Positions 23,552 through 32,299 are shown, counted from the first letter of the stretch. The stretch: DNA of 62,048 nucleotides from CAYRXE01 sp964428205 (GCA_964428205.1 CAYRXE010000002.1:1-62048), one strand, 5' to 3'. Made by a program: numbers and translations. Notes: generated by a model from the sequence alone, not told the origin.

Positions 23552-25339
23552 ATGCTTCCCGAGCTTAATCCAGCGTTGAGCAAGCCTTCCTACAGAGATC
23601 TGACTCTCGTCGATCAGTGGGGTGTGCCTTTGGAGGTAGAAGTACGTTTGCCCGAGGAAGAACACAAAGCGTTGCGAACGTCTCGCGTGGCTTTTCATAA
23701 TGCACTCGAAGCCGTTATTACAGGTGCGTTACATAAAAAAGATCAGGATCCTGCTGCTTTACTTCAAGCTCTCCACAATGCCGAGGCGCAGTACTGGCCA
23801 GACTTGTATAAGCATTTTGGTGATCCAAAGATGCAAGATCTCCTCGCGACTTTTTCGCGCTCGCAGTACGACGTGACTCCTCCGCAACATCCCACGAAGC
23901 ATAACCTTAAGAACAAACTTGGAATTTGGACATCCGGCATGCGCGATATTTGGCCAGGTACGAATGAGCAGGAGCGTGAATTCCGCAGGAAGCACCGTTC
24001 CTATTTCCACTTTCCAGAACGCGTTGCCTCCCTTGGTGGAGTGTTCGTCACGCCACCTGACTGTACAGAAGCTGAGCACGAAGAACTGCAGGACCACATG
24101 CGTAATGCAGATCCGTACTGGCGCACGCCTCCTCGTGTATTCCCAAGCACGACTGTGGGCGAAGCGCGTAAGTTATTTGCGTACTACGAAGAAGATTGGC
24201 CACTCATGGTCGAAACTCCTAACGGAGAAATCCTCTCAGTGTTTGATCAAAAAATGCTGCCAAATGACAACAAGCGGGATAACGAACCCGTCGAAAACTT
24301 CTGCGATGTCGGCAACTTCCATGAGGCACCTGCAGATATTTATCTTCCAGGTGCGTGCTTCGATTACTTAGAAGATAAGGGGCTTGATTACATGATTCGT
24401 ATTAAAGACGGAAAACCTTTGCTCATGACGAAGTCCATTGCTGCGTTTGCTGAGCTCTTGCCACCGTATCAAGCTGATGAAGGCTTGGGATACGTCACGT
24501 ACTTTGGCGTCAGTAACCCGGAAGCCACTATGAAGTTGGCCACAGGCCTGAAGCAAAAAGGAAAACTCGATGCCGCGATTGTCGACACGGCCCATGGTGC
24601 TTTGTTCCAGACAGAAGTTGTGCTGCAGAAACTGCGTGATCTTCTTCCGGACATCCCTCTCGGTGTTGGTGCTGTGAACGATCCTGTCACGCTCCGTCGC
24701 TACCAGCGCATTGCAGACTTCATCAAAGGACCTATTGGTTCTGGTGGAGTGTGTAATACGTATCACACAGGCGTGCGTCGTAAAGATGCCTACGTAGCCA
24801 TGTTGCTCTCTGCTGCAAGTGCAGGAGATGTGCCGCTACTCATCGATGGATTGGGTGGTGGTCGTGATGATCACAAGCACTACCGCGAACAACAGCTGGA
24901 TGACACCTCAGAGTTCACCATCAGTATGGCTTTCCCATGGGTCATTGGTCGTCAGGCAGGAGGTGCACACATTGCTCGTGTCGAATCTGGTAATCCTTTG
25001 GAGGAGTGGAATGGAGTGACTGGAAAATTTGGAAGTGGAGAGGCAAGTTCCAATGCAAACAAGCGCCGTAGAGGAGCGAGAGACAAGCGCTCCAGAGAAG
25101 ATCGTCGCGCCGAAGCAATCCGCACGACGTATTCCGAAGGTGTGAACGACCGCTTCTATCCGCTGCGTAATCCTAAGAACTTGGCGGGTATGTACTACCT
25201 CTTCTCCGCCCGTTTGCGCTCAGCCATGAGTTACACGCTCGGCCTCGTTCCTCGTTTGCCAAATGGTGAATTGCCACCGCCTGGTAAGCACATGCAGATC
25301 TACCAAGAGAGAGCGATTGTTGAGCATCAGGGATCCTAA
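23552..25339 (+). CDS. Highly divergent IMP dehydrogenase/GMP reductase-like protein
   Basis: From ATG 23552 the 595-aa protein matches IMPDH in order. The N-terminal PSYRDLTLVDQWG corresponds to TFDDVLL. A CBS-like segment lies at about 195-235 (TTVGEARKLFAYYEED). AIVDTAHGALFQTEVVLQKL is at 343-361, and PLGVGAVNDPVTLRRY follows. The catalytic loop GPIGSGGVCNTYHTGV is at 393-408, with Cys401 in the position of the IMPDH nucleophile, then VPLLIDGLGGG. The C-terminal EGVNDRF and SARLRSAMSYTLG match EGVEG and GGLRSGMGYTG. Overall identity is low and insertions are long, so the reaction is not certain; NAD-dependent IMP oxidation is the default guess. An upstream TTG would add a signal-like segment but is unlikely. 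The partner gene follows after 15 nt. Confidence 0.75.
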   Translation: MLPELNPALSKPSYRDLTLVDQWGVPLEVEVRLPEEEHKALRTSRVAFHNALEAVITGALHKKDQDPAALLQALHNAEAQYWPDLYKHFGDPKMQDLLATFSRSQYDVTPPQHPTKHNLKNKLGIWTSGMRDIWPGTNEQEREFRRKHRSYFHFPERVASLGGVFVTPPDCTEAEHEELQDHMRNADPYWRTPPRVFPSTTVGEARKLFAYYEEDWPLMVETPNGEILSVFDQKMLPNDNKRDNEPVENFCDVGNFHEAPADIYLPGACFDYLEDKGLDYMIRIKDGKPLLMTKSIAAFAELLPPYQADEGLGYVTYFGVSNPEATMKLATGLKQKGKLDAAIVDTAHGALFQTEVVLQKLRDLLPDIPLGVGAVNDPVTLRRYQRIADFIKGPIGSGGVCNTYHTGVRRKDAYVAMLLSAASAGDVPLLIDGLGGGRDDHKHYREQQLDDTSEFTISMAFPWVIGRQAGGAHIARVESGNPLEEWNGVTGKFGSGEASSNANKRRRGARDKRSREDRRAEAIRTTYSEGVNDRFYPLRNPKNLAGMYYLFSARLRSAMSYTLGLVPRLPNGELPPPGKHMQIYQERAIVEHQGS

Positions 25340-25354
25340 CCTTTCTCCTAGCCC

Positions 25355-27649
25355 ATGCACGTCCCTCATTCAGTTGTCGTATCGGGCGATGGATACCTCG
25401 ACCAATTTGATGTGCGGGCAGGTGTCTACGATGCAGAAAAGAAAATCTGGCGTGTTCCCGTGCAGATCCATACACCTATCCCCAATAAAACTGCTCTCGC
25501 CCAGCATCTTAGAGCAGGGGATGCCTCGCCGAGGATCAAAGAAACATTGAGCTTCACCAATCGCAGTATTTGCGCGCGTCTGGGTTTCGAAATCGAAAAC
25601 CCGCAATTTGGCGACTCTATCTACATTGATGACCTGCACATGATGGAGGCCACGGGCGTGTTCTACCCAGGCGAGGATATAGACGGCAAAGCCGAAGAAA
25701 GTTCGCTGCCACGCTTTATTGAAAACTGGATGACGAACAACCGCATCCACGTAGGCCGTTTGTTTGCCATCCCCGAAGGGCTCAAGCCATTCGATGCCGC
25801 TCGTGTGAACGAAGAGATGAGGGCGAACAGGCTGAGGTTGCATCACGATTCCGTGGTGATGGAAGACGGTACCATCCTCGTTCCATCGCTCGATTATCAG
25901 TACTACATCATGCATCACCTCATGCCGGAGGATGCTCTTCATAGTGCCCTCATTGGTTCGGGTCGTGGAGGCAGTGATGTGTTACAGCCGGTGGTGCGCG
26001 GCGAAATGCGCGATATCCCGCCGGATACCATGCGTGTGTCTGCGACACAGTTCTCGCTCCTGCGTCACATGGGCATCCTCAACAAGCAGGTGTATGACCT
26101 CCTGAGCCGGAAAGTCGAACCTCGCCTCAAACACGGTAATTCCCGTGTGTGGGACGGAGGAAAAACCTCGGGTAAGTACCCGCGTCAGCTCGAGTTTATC
26201 AACACATCCGACACCGCTGTGTCGCAAAAGGGCATTGCTGCCAGCCTGAACATGTACCCCACCGAAGGCACGCGCATGTTGCGTAGGATGGTCGGTTCTG
26301 CACCCTCCAAAGTAGTGGAAGAAGGTGTGACGTTGGATCACTTCTTAGAAGCGAAGAAAAATCAGGACATGCTGCGTCAGCTCCACACACATAGTCAGCG
26401 CCCAGGATCGTGGGGAATGCTCATGGGGCCGGGAGGCGTGCGCACACTACGCAACTACAAACACGATGTGCATCAGGAACGTGCTCTTATTACCGGTATC
26501 GATACCTTCCTCCAGGACGGTGTGCCGGCAGACTCGCACCAAGGCTCTGAGGGTTTGCAGGCATGCTTGAAGATGTTGAGCGATCCGCGCCAGCGCTGCA
26601 TGCTCTTTTGCAAAGAGATGCCTTCGGCAGCCACGGTGAGCCAAATGATGGCCAGAGGAGTGCGCACGATTGTGACCGATAACCTCAGTAAGACCGCCAG
26701 CAAGCTCTACATGAGCGCTACTCAGGTGGCGCAATACAAAGAGCTCTCTGCGCAGGGTTTGCAGCTATATGTTCTTACAGAAGAAATGATCCGCAAGCAG
26801 TACTACAACATGCTCGTGCGTCTGGAGGCACTCGACCGCATGAAGAAGTGCGATACACGCTTAGTTGGTTACGCCGCGAGCATGGATGGTGTCGATAAGA
26901 TCATGGACCAAGGTCATTTTCCAGAATTCCTAGAGCAGTTTTTGAGCGAACATCCCAATGCCGCTCTCGCAACAGGCGCTTCGAAGAGCGGGGGAATGCT
27001 CTACATGAACCGCATTGCTCAGGCGCTCAAGATGCTCACGATCGGTATCGCCAACGAAATCCCGGGGCAAGAAGCAGGGGACACCACGCTCGATGCCATC
27101 ATGTTCTTTGTCGAAGACGGCATCATCACGCGTCAGGAGCTCATGAATTACATCGGTACCTTGGCTCTGCAGAACATTGGTGCAGAGGGGTCTGATTTTG
27201 AAGGTGCTCTGGAACGCATGATGCTTAAGCTCGGTCGCTGCTCCATGTCACCACTCTTCATGGCCGATCCTGCTGGCCTTGGACCAAATGGTGCGCACTA
27301 CTGGCAACCAAATATGAATCTGCAGCAGCAGCATGCAGCCGAATTGCCCGAAGAGTTATTCGGTCTTGATCCTTCTGGGAAAAAGCGTCGTCTCTCTCGT
27401 TCTCCGTATGTGAAGGACATGTGCCACTTGATTACCGATTACCGCGAGGTGGCTAGGATTTACAGTGAATTCGAAAAGGATCCTATGGCCTACTGGCAAA
27501 ACGAAAAAGAAGGACGATTCGTTCCAAAGAACATCCTCCTCGCAGCACAGGCACGCGTGCTCCGTAACGCCGAGTACACAGGACTCCCCATGCCGGCTCA
27601 TTGGAAGAAGCTTATTGAGGAGGGCGCAATCGAAAAGCTGGCTTCCTAA
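25355..27649 (+). CDS. Orphan 764-aa protein with a possible LOG/PpnN-like Rossmann domain
   Basis: It lies 15 nt after the IMPDH-like gene, so both are probably one operon. Residues 1-490 are not recognised. Residues 500-650 resemble a degenerate LOG-type nucleotide phosphoribohydrolase. NAALATGASKSGGMLYMNRI fits the GGGxxGxM loop, LTIGIANEIPGQEAG fits the strand leading to the base pocket, FFVEDGIITRQEL fits FxxRK, and GAEGSDFEGALE falls where PGGxGTxxE is expected. The match is by eye and several catalytic residues differ. In known LOG and PpnN enzymes this domain splits nucleoside monophosphates into base and ribose 5-phosphate, which would suit an IMPDH-like partner. The annotation is tentative. 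Confidence 0.65.
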   Translation: MHVPHSVVVSGDGYLDQFDVRAGVYDAEKKIWRVPVQIHTPIPNKTALAQHLRAGDASPRIKETLSFTNRSICARLGFEIENPQFGDSIYIDDLHMMEATGVFYPGEDIDGKAEESSLPRFIENWMTNNRIHVGRLFAIPEGLKPFDAARVNEEMRANRLRLHHDSVVMEDGTILVPSLDYQYYIMHHLMPEDALHSALIGSGRGGSDVLQPVVRGEMRDIPPDTMRVSATQFSLLRHMGILNKQVYDLLSRKVEPRLKHGNSRVWDGGKTSGKYPRQLEFINTSDTAVSQKGIAASLNMYPTEGTRMLRRMVGSAPSKVVEEGVTLDHFLEAKKNQDMLRQLHTHSQRPGSWGMLMGPGGVRTLRNYKHDVHQERALITGIDTFLQDGVPADSHQGSEGLQACLKMLSDPRQRCMLFCKEMPSAATVSQMMARGVRTIVTDNLSKTASKLYMSATQVAQYKELSAQGLQLYVLTEEMIRKQYYNMLVRLEALDRMKKCDTRLVGYAASMDGVDKIMDQGHFPEFLEQFLSEHPNAALATGASKSGGMLYMNRIAQALKMLTIGIANEIPGQEAGDTTLDAIMFFVEDGIITRQELMNYIGTLALQNIGAEGSDFEGALERMMLKLGRCSMSPLFMADPAGLGPNGAHYWQPNMNLQQQHAAELPEELFGLDPSGKKRRLSRSPYVKDMCHLITDYREVARIYSEFEKDPMAYWQNEKEGRFVPKNILLAAQARVLRNAEYTGLPMPAHWKKLIEEGAIEKLAS

Positions 27650-27689
27650 TCGTTGCTTTTATTTCTTTTATCTTTACCTTCCTATCCAT

Positions 27690-27884
27690 ATGGAAACTGC
27701 AAAACCTATCGATCAGATGGATGCTGAGGAACTCAAGGCTCTTCTCGAAGAAGTTGCTCCCAAGGGCAGGATGCTCAATGGAGATGAAGTCGAGCGCATT
27801 GTCTTCCCGGCTCAAGAGCGCTTGAAGCTGCTCGGTGAAGGAACGAGCGAGTCCGTGAAGGCCACTCTGCTCCCTTCTAACTAA
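27690..27884 (+). CDS. Small acidic orphan protein (64 aa)
   Basis: ATG 27690 opens METAKPIDQMDAEELKALLE, a charged helix-rich protein ending ESVKATLLPSN. It lies 40 nt after the 764-aa gene and is followed by a terminator, so it is probably the last gene of that operon. No domain, membrane segment or Cys is present. The reading frame extends upstream but overlaps the preceding gene and has no similarity. Function unknown. Confidence 0.6.
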   Translation: METAKPIDQMDAEELKALLEEVAPKGRMLNGDEVERIVFPAQERLKLLGEGTSESVKATLLPSN

Positions 27885-27905
27885 ATCAGTACAAAATTCC
27901 TGCTT

Positions 27906-27943
27906 AAACAGGGCGTTTGAACTCCTCTTGCGCCCCTGTTTTT
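27906..27943 (+). terminator. Terminator of the IMPDH-like operon
   Basis: ACAGGGCG and CGCCCCTGT form a stem with one bulge, followed by TTTTT. It lies 22 nt after the 64-aa gene. Confidence 0.75.
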
Positions 27944-28019
27944 GCTGAGTAGAATGCACGGCGGGCCTCGAAAATATCTAGGAGTCATCCCCCGCATTCG
28001 GATTACTTCCTTCTTTTCT

Positions 28020-29669
28020 ATGGTTCGCACCACCAAGTCCACAGTCAAAAAAACATCCGGTCCACGGTTCATCGTTGTCACCGGTGGAGTGTGTTCGAGC
28101 TTGGGTAAGGGGATTGCGGTCAGTTCCATTGGAGCAATCATGAAGGCCTGCGGATTCAAGGTGTTCGTGCAAAAGCTCGATCCGTACCTCAACGTCGATC
28201 CTGGAACCATGAGTCCATTCCAGCATGGAGAAGTCTACGTGACAGATGACGGTGCGGAGACAGACTTGGACCTTGGTCACTACGAGCGTTTCATCGATGA
28301 GCCGATGAGTAAATTGAGCACGGTCACGACAGGTCAGATCTACCAAGAGGTTCTCGGCAAAGAGCGTCACGGTGATTACTTGGGTAAGACCATTCAGGTA
28401 GTTCCACACATCACGAATGCCATCAAAGCTCGCGTGATGAACGCCGCAGAATCCAGCAAAGCAGATATCATGCTCGTGGAGATTGGAGGAACGGTCGGAG
28501 ACATTGAAGGTGAGCCATTCCTCGAAGCACTTCGCCAAATGCGCGTAGAATTGGGCGAGGATCGCGTATTCCACGTACACCTCACATTGCTGCCATATCT
28601 CGCTGGAAGTAAGGAACTCAAGACGAAGCCAACTCAACTCTCGGTTCGTGAGTTGCGTCGTTCGGGATTGGTGCCAGACATGATCCTGCCACGAGCGGAC
28701 TACGATATTCCGGTCGATCTCTTGGATAAGATCAGTCACTTCTGTGGTGTAAAGCGTGAAGCAGTGATTCCTGCTCCAACGGTGTCTTCCATTTACGATG
28801 TGCCGAATAACTTCCAGAAGTACAACATGGCACAGATCATTGGAGAGAAGTTGGGTCTTGGAAAACTCAAACCCAATATGAAGGAATGGGAAGACGGTCA
28901 TAAGCGTTATGAAGCGGCAACCAAAGAAATCAAGATCGCACTCGTTGGTAAGTACACACACTTGGACGATGCCTACTTGAGCGTGATTGAGTGTATTAAA
29001 TCTGCTGCGGTGTTCGAAAAACGCAAAGCAAAGATCGTCTGGGTAGACAGTGAGAAGCTCGAGAAAAAGGACGAGAAAGCCTGGAATGAGCTCAAATCCT
29101 GCGCAGGCGTAATTGTGCCTGGAGGCTTTGGAAGTAGGGGAATCGAAGGGAAGATCCTCGCAGCAAAGTACTGCCGCGAGAAGAAGGTGCCGTACTTGGG
29201 ACTCTGTCTTGGAGCGCAATTACTCACGATCGAGTTCGCACGTGCCATGCTTAAAGATCCTCAACTCACGAGTCAGGAATTTGATGAGAAGGAAAAGCTG
29301 GATCAATCAAAATATGTCGTGCACTTCCTCCCAGGACAAACAAAAGAGGGAAGCAAAGGTGGCACGCTCAGACTTGGTGCATACACGTGTAAGTTGGTAC
29401 CAGGATCCAAAGCCGCAAAGGCATACGGAGCAACAACGATCAGCGAGAGGCACCGCCATCGCTACGAGTTCAACAAAGCATTTAAAAAAGATCTCGAAGC
29501 GAATGGACTCTTGTTCTCCGGCATCTGGCCAGAGACAGGCTTGGCCGAAATCGTGGAGATCAAAGATCATCCGTTCATGATGGGTAGCCAATACCACCCA
29601 GAATTTAAGGGTAGGCCACACCGTCCGCATCCACTCTTCTGGGCCTTTATGAAGCAGGCAGTGAAGTAG
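28020..29669 (+). CDS. pyrG: CTP synthase
   Basis: From ATG 28020 the 549-aa protein starts MVRTTKSTVKKTSGPRFIVV. The synthase domain contains GGVCSSLGKGIAVSSIGAIM (P-loop), DPYLNVDPGTMSPFQHGEVY and the regulatory GHYERF. The C-terminal class I glutaminase has GGFGSRGIEGKI, PYLGLCLGAQLLTIEFA with the nucleophile Cys, and the YHPEFKGRPHRPHPLF His-Glu pair. It converts UTP to CTP with glutamine and ATP. The usual CLGMQ is CLGAQ here. Longer in-frame starts at 27942 or 27954 overlap the terminator and are rejected. The pyrKD genes lie 0.8 kb away in the opposite direction. Confidence 0.97.
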   Translation: MVRTTKSTVKKTSGPRFIVVTGGVCSSLGKGIAVSSIGAIMKACGFKVFVQKLDPYLNVDPGTMSPFQHGEVYVTDDGAETDLDLGHYERFIDEPMSKLSTVTTGQIYQEVLGKERHGDYLGKTIQVVPHITNAIKARVMNAAESSKADIMLVEIGGTVGDIEGEPFLEALRQMRVELGEDRVFHVHLTLLPYLAGSKELKTKPTQLSVRELRRSGLVPDMILPRADYDIPVDLLDKISHFCGVKREAVIPAPTVSSIYDVPNNFQKYNMAQIIGEKLGLGKLKPNMKEWEDGHKRYEAATKEIKIALVGKYTHLDDAYLSVIECIKSAAVFEKRKAKIVWVDSEKLEKKDEKAWNELKSCAGVIVPGGFGSRGIEGKILAAKYCREKKVPYLGLCLGAQLLTIEFARAMLKDPQLTSQEFDEKEKLDQSKYVVHFLPGQTKEGSKGGTLRLGAYTCKLVPGSKAAKAYGATTISERHRHRYEFNKAFKKDLEANGLLFSGIWPETGLAEIVEIKDHPFMMGSQYHPEFKGRPHRPHPLFWAFMKQAVK

Positions 29670-29808
29670 GGTTCTGGATTGCTCAGGATCCTTCTTCTTG
29701 GCTTTCTAGAGCCATATTCGAAGTGTGAAGAGAAATAGACACATCGGATGATCTGCTCGGGTGCATCACTGCCTTGGATCATGGGGACATTTCTTCCCCC
29801 TAATTTTT

Positions 29809-30234
29809 ATGGCAACTGCCACTGCAGAAAAGCCTTCGCGCTTCGCGCGAAAATACGAGCTCGAGAATCGCACACTCGAACTCGCAACATCCGTACGTCA
29901 GTTCGTGCGCAAGCTCCCTCGCTACATGCACATGAGTGAGGATGTCGTTCAGCTCCTCCGTGCATCCGGTGCCATGGGCGCTGCATACATCGAAGTGAAC
30001 GAAGCTAACGGTCGCAAGGCTGCGCTTGGTCACATTCGCGAGTGCATTCGCCAGGCCAAGGAGACGCACTTTTGGCTTCGCGTGCTCGAGGTTGGTACGA
30101 GCGAGCGCTTGGTTGCCGAAAAGCAGAAGCTCACCGACGAGGCCTTCGCGTTGCTCCGCATCTTCTGCGCCATTCTTGGTAAGGTTGGCACGCGTAAGCA
30201 GGCAGAAGAGCCTAAAGAAGCTGTCACTGCGTAA
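29809..30234 (+). CDS. Four-helix-bundle (S23/Avd-like) protein
   Basis: The 141-aa protein from ATG 29809 shows the family pattern: LENRTLELATSVRQFVRKLP (helix 1), SGAMGAAYIEVNEANGR (the SxGSIGANYxEA motif) and HIRECIRQAKETHFWLRVLE (helix 3, with the KExxETxxWL motif). These were first found encoded in 23S rRNA intervening sequences; related Avd proteins work with diversity-generating retroelement reverse transcriptases. No reverse transcriptase or variable repeat is present here, and unlike the 32421 copy this gene is not flanked by heptamer repeats. Role unknown. It is followed by a bidirectional terminator. Confidence 0.85.
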   Translation: MATATAEKPSRFARKYELENRTLELATSVRQFVRKLPRYMHMSEDVVQLLRASGAMGAAYIEVNEANGRKAALGHIRECIRQAKETHFWLRVLEVGTSERLVAEKQKLTDEAFALLRIFCAILGKVGTRKQAEEPKEAVTA

Positions 30235-30245
30235 GGCATCAAATG

Positions 30246-30277
30246 AAAAAGCGCTTCGATTGCTCGAGGCGCTTTTT
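30246..30277. terminator. Bidirectional terminator between the helix-bundle gene and pyrKD
   Basis: AAAAAGCGC-T-TCGA / TCGA-G-GCGCTTTTT forms a long near-perfect stem with A/T tracts on both sides, so it can work for both convergent units. Confidence 0.9.
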
Positions 30278-30296
30278 CGGGATTCTGGGCGAGCGA

Positions 30297-30467
30297 TTAG
30301 CAACCGCAAGCGCCTGAGCATCCATCACCACCACGGATCATAAATTTGGTGGGAAAGAAATAAACGTGAACAGTGTAAACGGTGAAGGGCTGTTTGTCTA
30401 GCACTCGGTGTTGACGAGTGATAACCGGGAAATTACTTCCCAAATTCGTGTTTACGGCCCAATTCAT
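30297..30467 (-). CDS. Small Cys-rich-tail ORF overlapping the end of pyrK
   Basis: Minus-strand ATG 30467 lies inside pyrK. The frame continues 43 codons past the pyrK stop and reads NFPVITRQHRVLDKQPFTVY, then VHVYFFPTKFMIRGGDGCSG and ACGC at the end. The part after pyrK is protein-like and ends just before the terminator. GTG at about 30398 is another possible start. The closely spaced Cys residues at the C-terminus recall metal-binding or modified-peptide tails, but no modifying enzyme is adjacent. Existence and function are both uncertain; location suggests co-transcription with pyrDK. Confidence 0.42.
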   Translation of the reverse strand: MNWAVNTNLGSNFPVITRQHRVLDKQPFTVYTVHVYFFPTKFMIRGGDGCSGACGC

Positions 30468-31290
30468 CGCGGTGGTACTTGCCGAACTCTTCAATGAGCA
30501 AGCACTTGTCGTTCTTTACCACCGGTCCATCGGTACAGATCCTGATTCCTAGGGGATCGACTGTGCAGTTGCCGCAAATGCCGTACCCGCACTTCATGTA
30601 GCGCTCCAGAGAGAGCTGGCTTGGGACCTGATACTTGTGCGTGATCTCCGAGACGCGCTTCAACATCATCTCCGGGCCACAGGCGAAGACTTGGTCGACA
30701 GGAAGACAGTCATGCTTCTTGCCGTGCTCTTCGCGCGGGCAGCTTTCGAGCATCTTATCCAGTACATCTACGTTGAATCCTTTGTATCCCACGGAGCCAT
30801 CATTGGTCGCAATGTGCAGTGATACGTGTGGCAGTGCTTCCATCTCTTTGAGATACAACAAGTGCTCCTTACTGCGTGCTCCCACAATCACTTCTAGTGT
30901 GCAGCCATGACCAACAGTTTCCTTGGCGACGAAGTACATAGGCGCTGCTCCGTATCCACCGGCGACGAGCACAATGTGCTGACCCGGTTCCCACTCGTAG
31001 CACGTGCCAAAGGGGCCACGGAGTCCCACAAGATCTCCCACTTGGCACTTGGCGAGTTCGTTTGTCATATCTCCCACCGCAAAGAACGTGATCTTGGTCT
31101 CGGCACCATCGTCGTAGGCGACGCTCATGGGGTTTTCATCTACTCCTGGGAGCCACACCATCACGAACTGACCTGGCTTTGCTCCCAAAGATCCATCGAA
31201 CGTAAACGTGCGGACCATTTCGGTTTCCTGCTTAATATCTTTGATCCTGTACGTCTTGGGGAGCCTGCTTTGGAGGGGGATGGTGGACAT
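30433..31290 (-). CDS. pyrK: Dihydroorotate dehydrogenase B, electron transfer subunit
   Basis: The 285-aa protein is a ferredoxin-reductase-type FAD and NAD domain followed by a [2Fe-2S] cluster. FAD-binding features include AKPGQFVMVWLPGVDENPMS, and the NAD domain has VLVAGGYGAAPMYFV. The cluster cysteines are in MKCGYGICGNCTVDPLGIRI followed by Cys. PyrK passes electrons from the PyrD flavin to NAD+. The pyrD stop and the pyrK start overlap as TAATG at 31288-31292, showing coupled translation. No membrane segment; the complex is cytoplasmic. Confidence 0.96.
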   Translation of the reverse strand: MSTIPLQSRLPKTYRIKDIKQETEMVRTFTFDGSLGAKPGQFVMVWLPGVDENPMSVAYDDGAETKITFFAVGDMTNELAKCQVGDLVGLRGPFGTCYEWEPGQHIVLVAGGYGAAPMYFVAKETVGHGCTLEVIVGARSKEHLLYLKEMEALPHVSLHIATNDGSVGYKGFNVDVLDKMLESCPREEHGKKHDCLPVDQVFACGPEMMLKRVSEITHKYQVPSQLSLERYMKCGYGICGNCTVDPLGIRICTDGPVVKNDKCLLIEEFGKYHRDELGRKHEFGK

Positions 31291-32264
31291 TAGGATTTGG
31301 CGTGAGTCATAGAAGTACCTTTGATACCGCGGTTGAGGAGTTCCTTGTGCATGCCTCCGATCAAATCACTCACATCCCAGACACCTTCGTTGGTGCACCA
31401 GTACTGCATCTCGTCCGTGACTTTTTTAAAGACATCCAATCCGCGATCGCCAACGGCCGTACCGATTCCCACGAGCGTTGCTCCTGCGAGCATCATCTCA
31501 ATGGCGTCTTCACCGGTGTACACACCGCCTGTTCCGATGATCGGCACCTGACTGTGGATGGCTTCGTACACCTCCGCGACACAACGTACGGCAATAGGCT
31601 TAAGTGCCGGACCCGAGAGACCTCCTTTGTGTGCAGCCAAGATTGGCATGCGGCTACGCAGATCGATCGCCATGCCTGGTCCTACGGTATTGATGGCGCA
31701 GATGCCATCGGCACCGGCATCCACGCAAGCCTTGGCGACCTCACCAATGTTTGGCACGTTTGGCGTGAGCTTTGCAAACACGGGGATGCCATTTGCCACC
31801 TTCTTTACGGCCTTGATGATGGCGCCTGCTTCTTTGCCGTCTTCTGCAAAGAGCTTCCCACGGAGCTTGAGGAAGGTGGGCGTCGACATGTTCACTTCGA
31901 AGAAGTCCGGCTTGAGTGGTGCAATGGCTGCTGCAACGGTGGCGAATTCCTTCGCTTCCAATCCAATGATGTTCGCAATCAGGGGAACCGGCTTGTCTTT
32001 GTTATATGCCGAAATCTCCTGCACGGCTTTTTCGAGTCCGGCATCCGGTACGCCAACAGCGTTGAGCGTCCAGTGCTCCGTCGAAATGATTGTGGGGTTC
32101 TTGTTGCCCTGATGTTCCACCGGCCACAGAGACTTTGTGGTGATTCCGCCTGCTCCGTTTTCTGCAATCAACTTCCAGCTCGTCGCGGTGATGCCCATGA
32201 TGCCCGAAGCGAGCACCGTGGGGTTCTCGAAGGTGACGCCGTGGACGGTCTGGCTCAGGTTCAT
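31290..32264 (-). CDS. pyrD: Dihydroorotate dehydrogenase class 1B catalytic subunit, altered active-site motif
   Basis: The 324-aa TIM-barrel flavoprotein oxidises dihydroorotate to orotate. Recognised parts are VLASGIMGI, GITTKSLWPVEHQGN with the FMN/substrate Lys44, PVFAKLTPNVPNIGE, AINTVGPGMAIDL, and the phosphate-binding GTGGVYTGEDAIEMMLAGA. Pairing with pyrK assigns class 1B. The active-site loop reads EVNMSTPTFLKLRG instead of NxSCPN: the general-base Cys is Thr128 and the following Asn is Thr130. GLQNPG is also changed to GVPDAG. Either Thr is the base, or the subfamily has a modified mechanism or substrate. It starts right beside a heptamer repeat. Confidence 0.92.
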   Translation of the reverse strand: MNLSQTVHGVTFENPTVLASGIMGITATSWKLIAENGAGGITTKSLWPVEHQGNKNPTIISTEHWTLNAVGVPDAGLEKAVQEISAYNKDKPVPLIANIIGLEAKEFATVAAAIAPLKPDFFEVNMSTPTFLKLRGKLFAEDGKEAGAIIKAVKKVANGIPVFAKLTPNVPNIGEVAKACVDAGADGICAINTVGPGMAIDLRSRMPILAAHKGGLSGPALKPIAVRCVAEVYEAIHSQVPIIGTGGVYTGEDAIEMMLAGATLVGIGTAVGDRGLDVFKKVTDEMQYWCTNEGVWDVSDLIGGMHKELLNRGIKGTSMTHAKS

Positions 32265-32271
32265 CGAGAGC

Positions 32272-32299
32272 AGCTTAGAGCTTTTAGCTTTTAGCTTCT
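32272..32299. repeat. Left heptamer repeat (AGCTTTT type) flanking a helix-bundle gene
   Basis: Four 7-nt units, AGCTTAG, AGCTTTT, AGCTTTT and AGCTTCT, lie head to tail between the pyrD start and the four-helix-bundle gene. The same unit occurs in inverted orientation at 32778-32801. Confidence 0.75.

Noticed and set aside
29809..30234. Diversity-generating retroelement suggested by an Avd-like helix-bundle protein
   Set aside because: No reverse transcriptase and no template/variable repeat pair is nearby.
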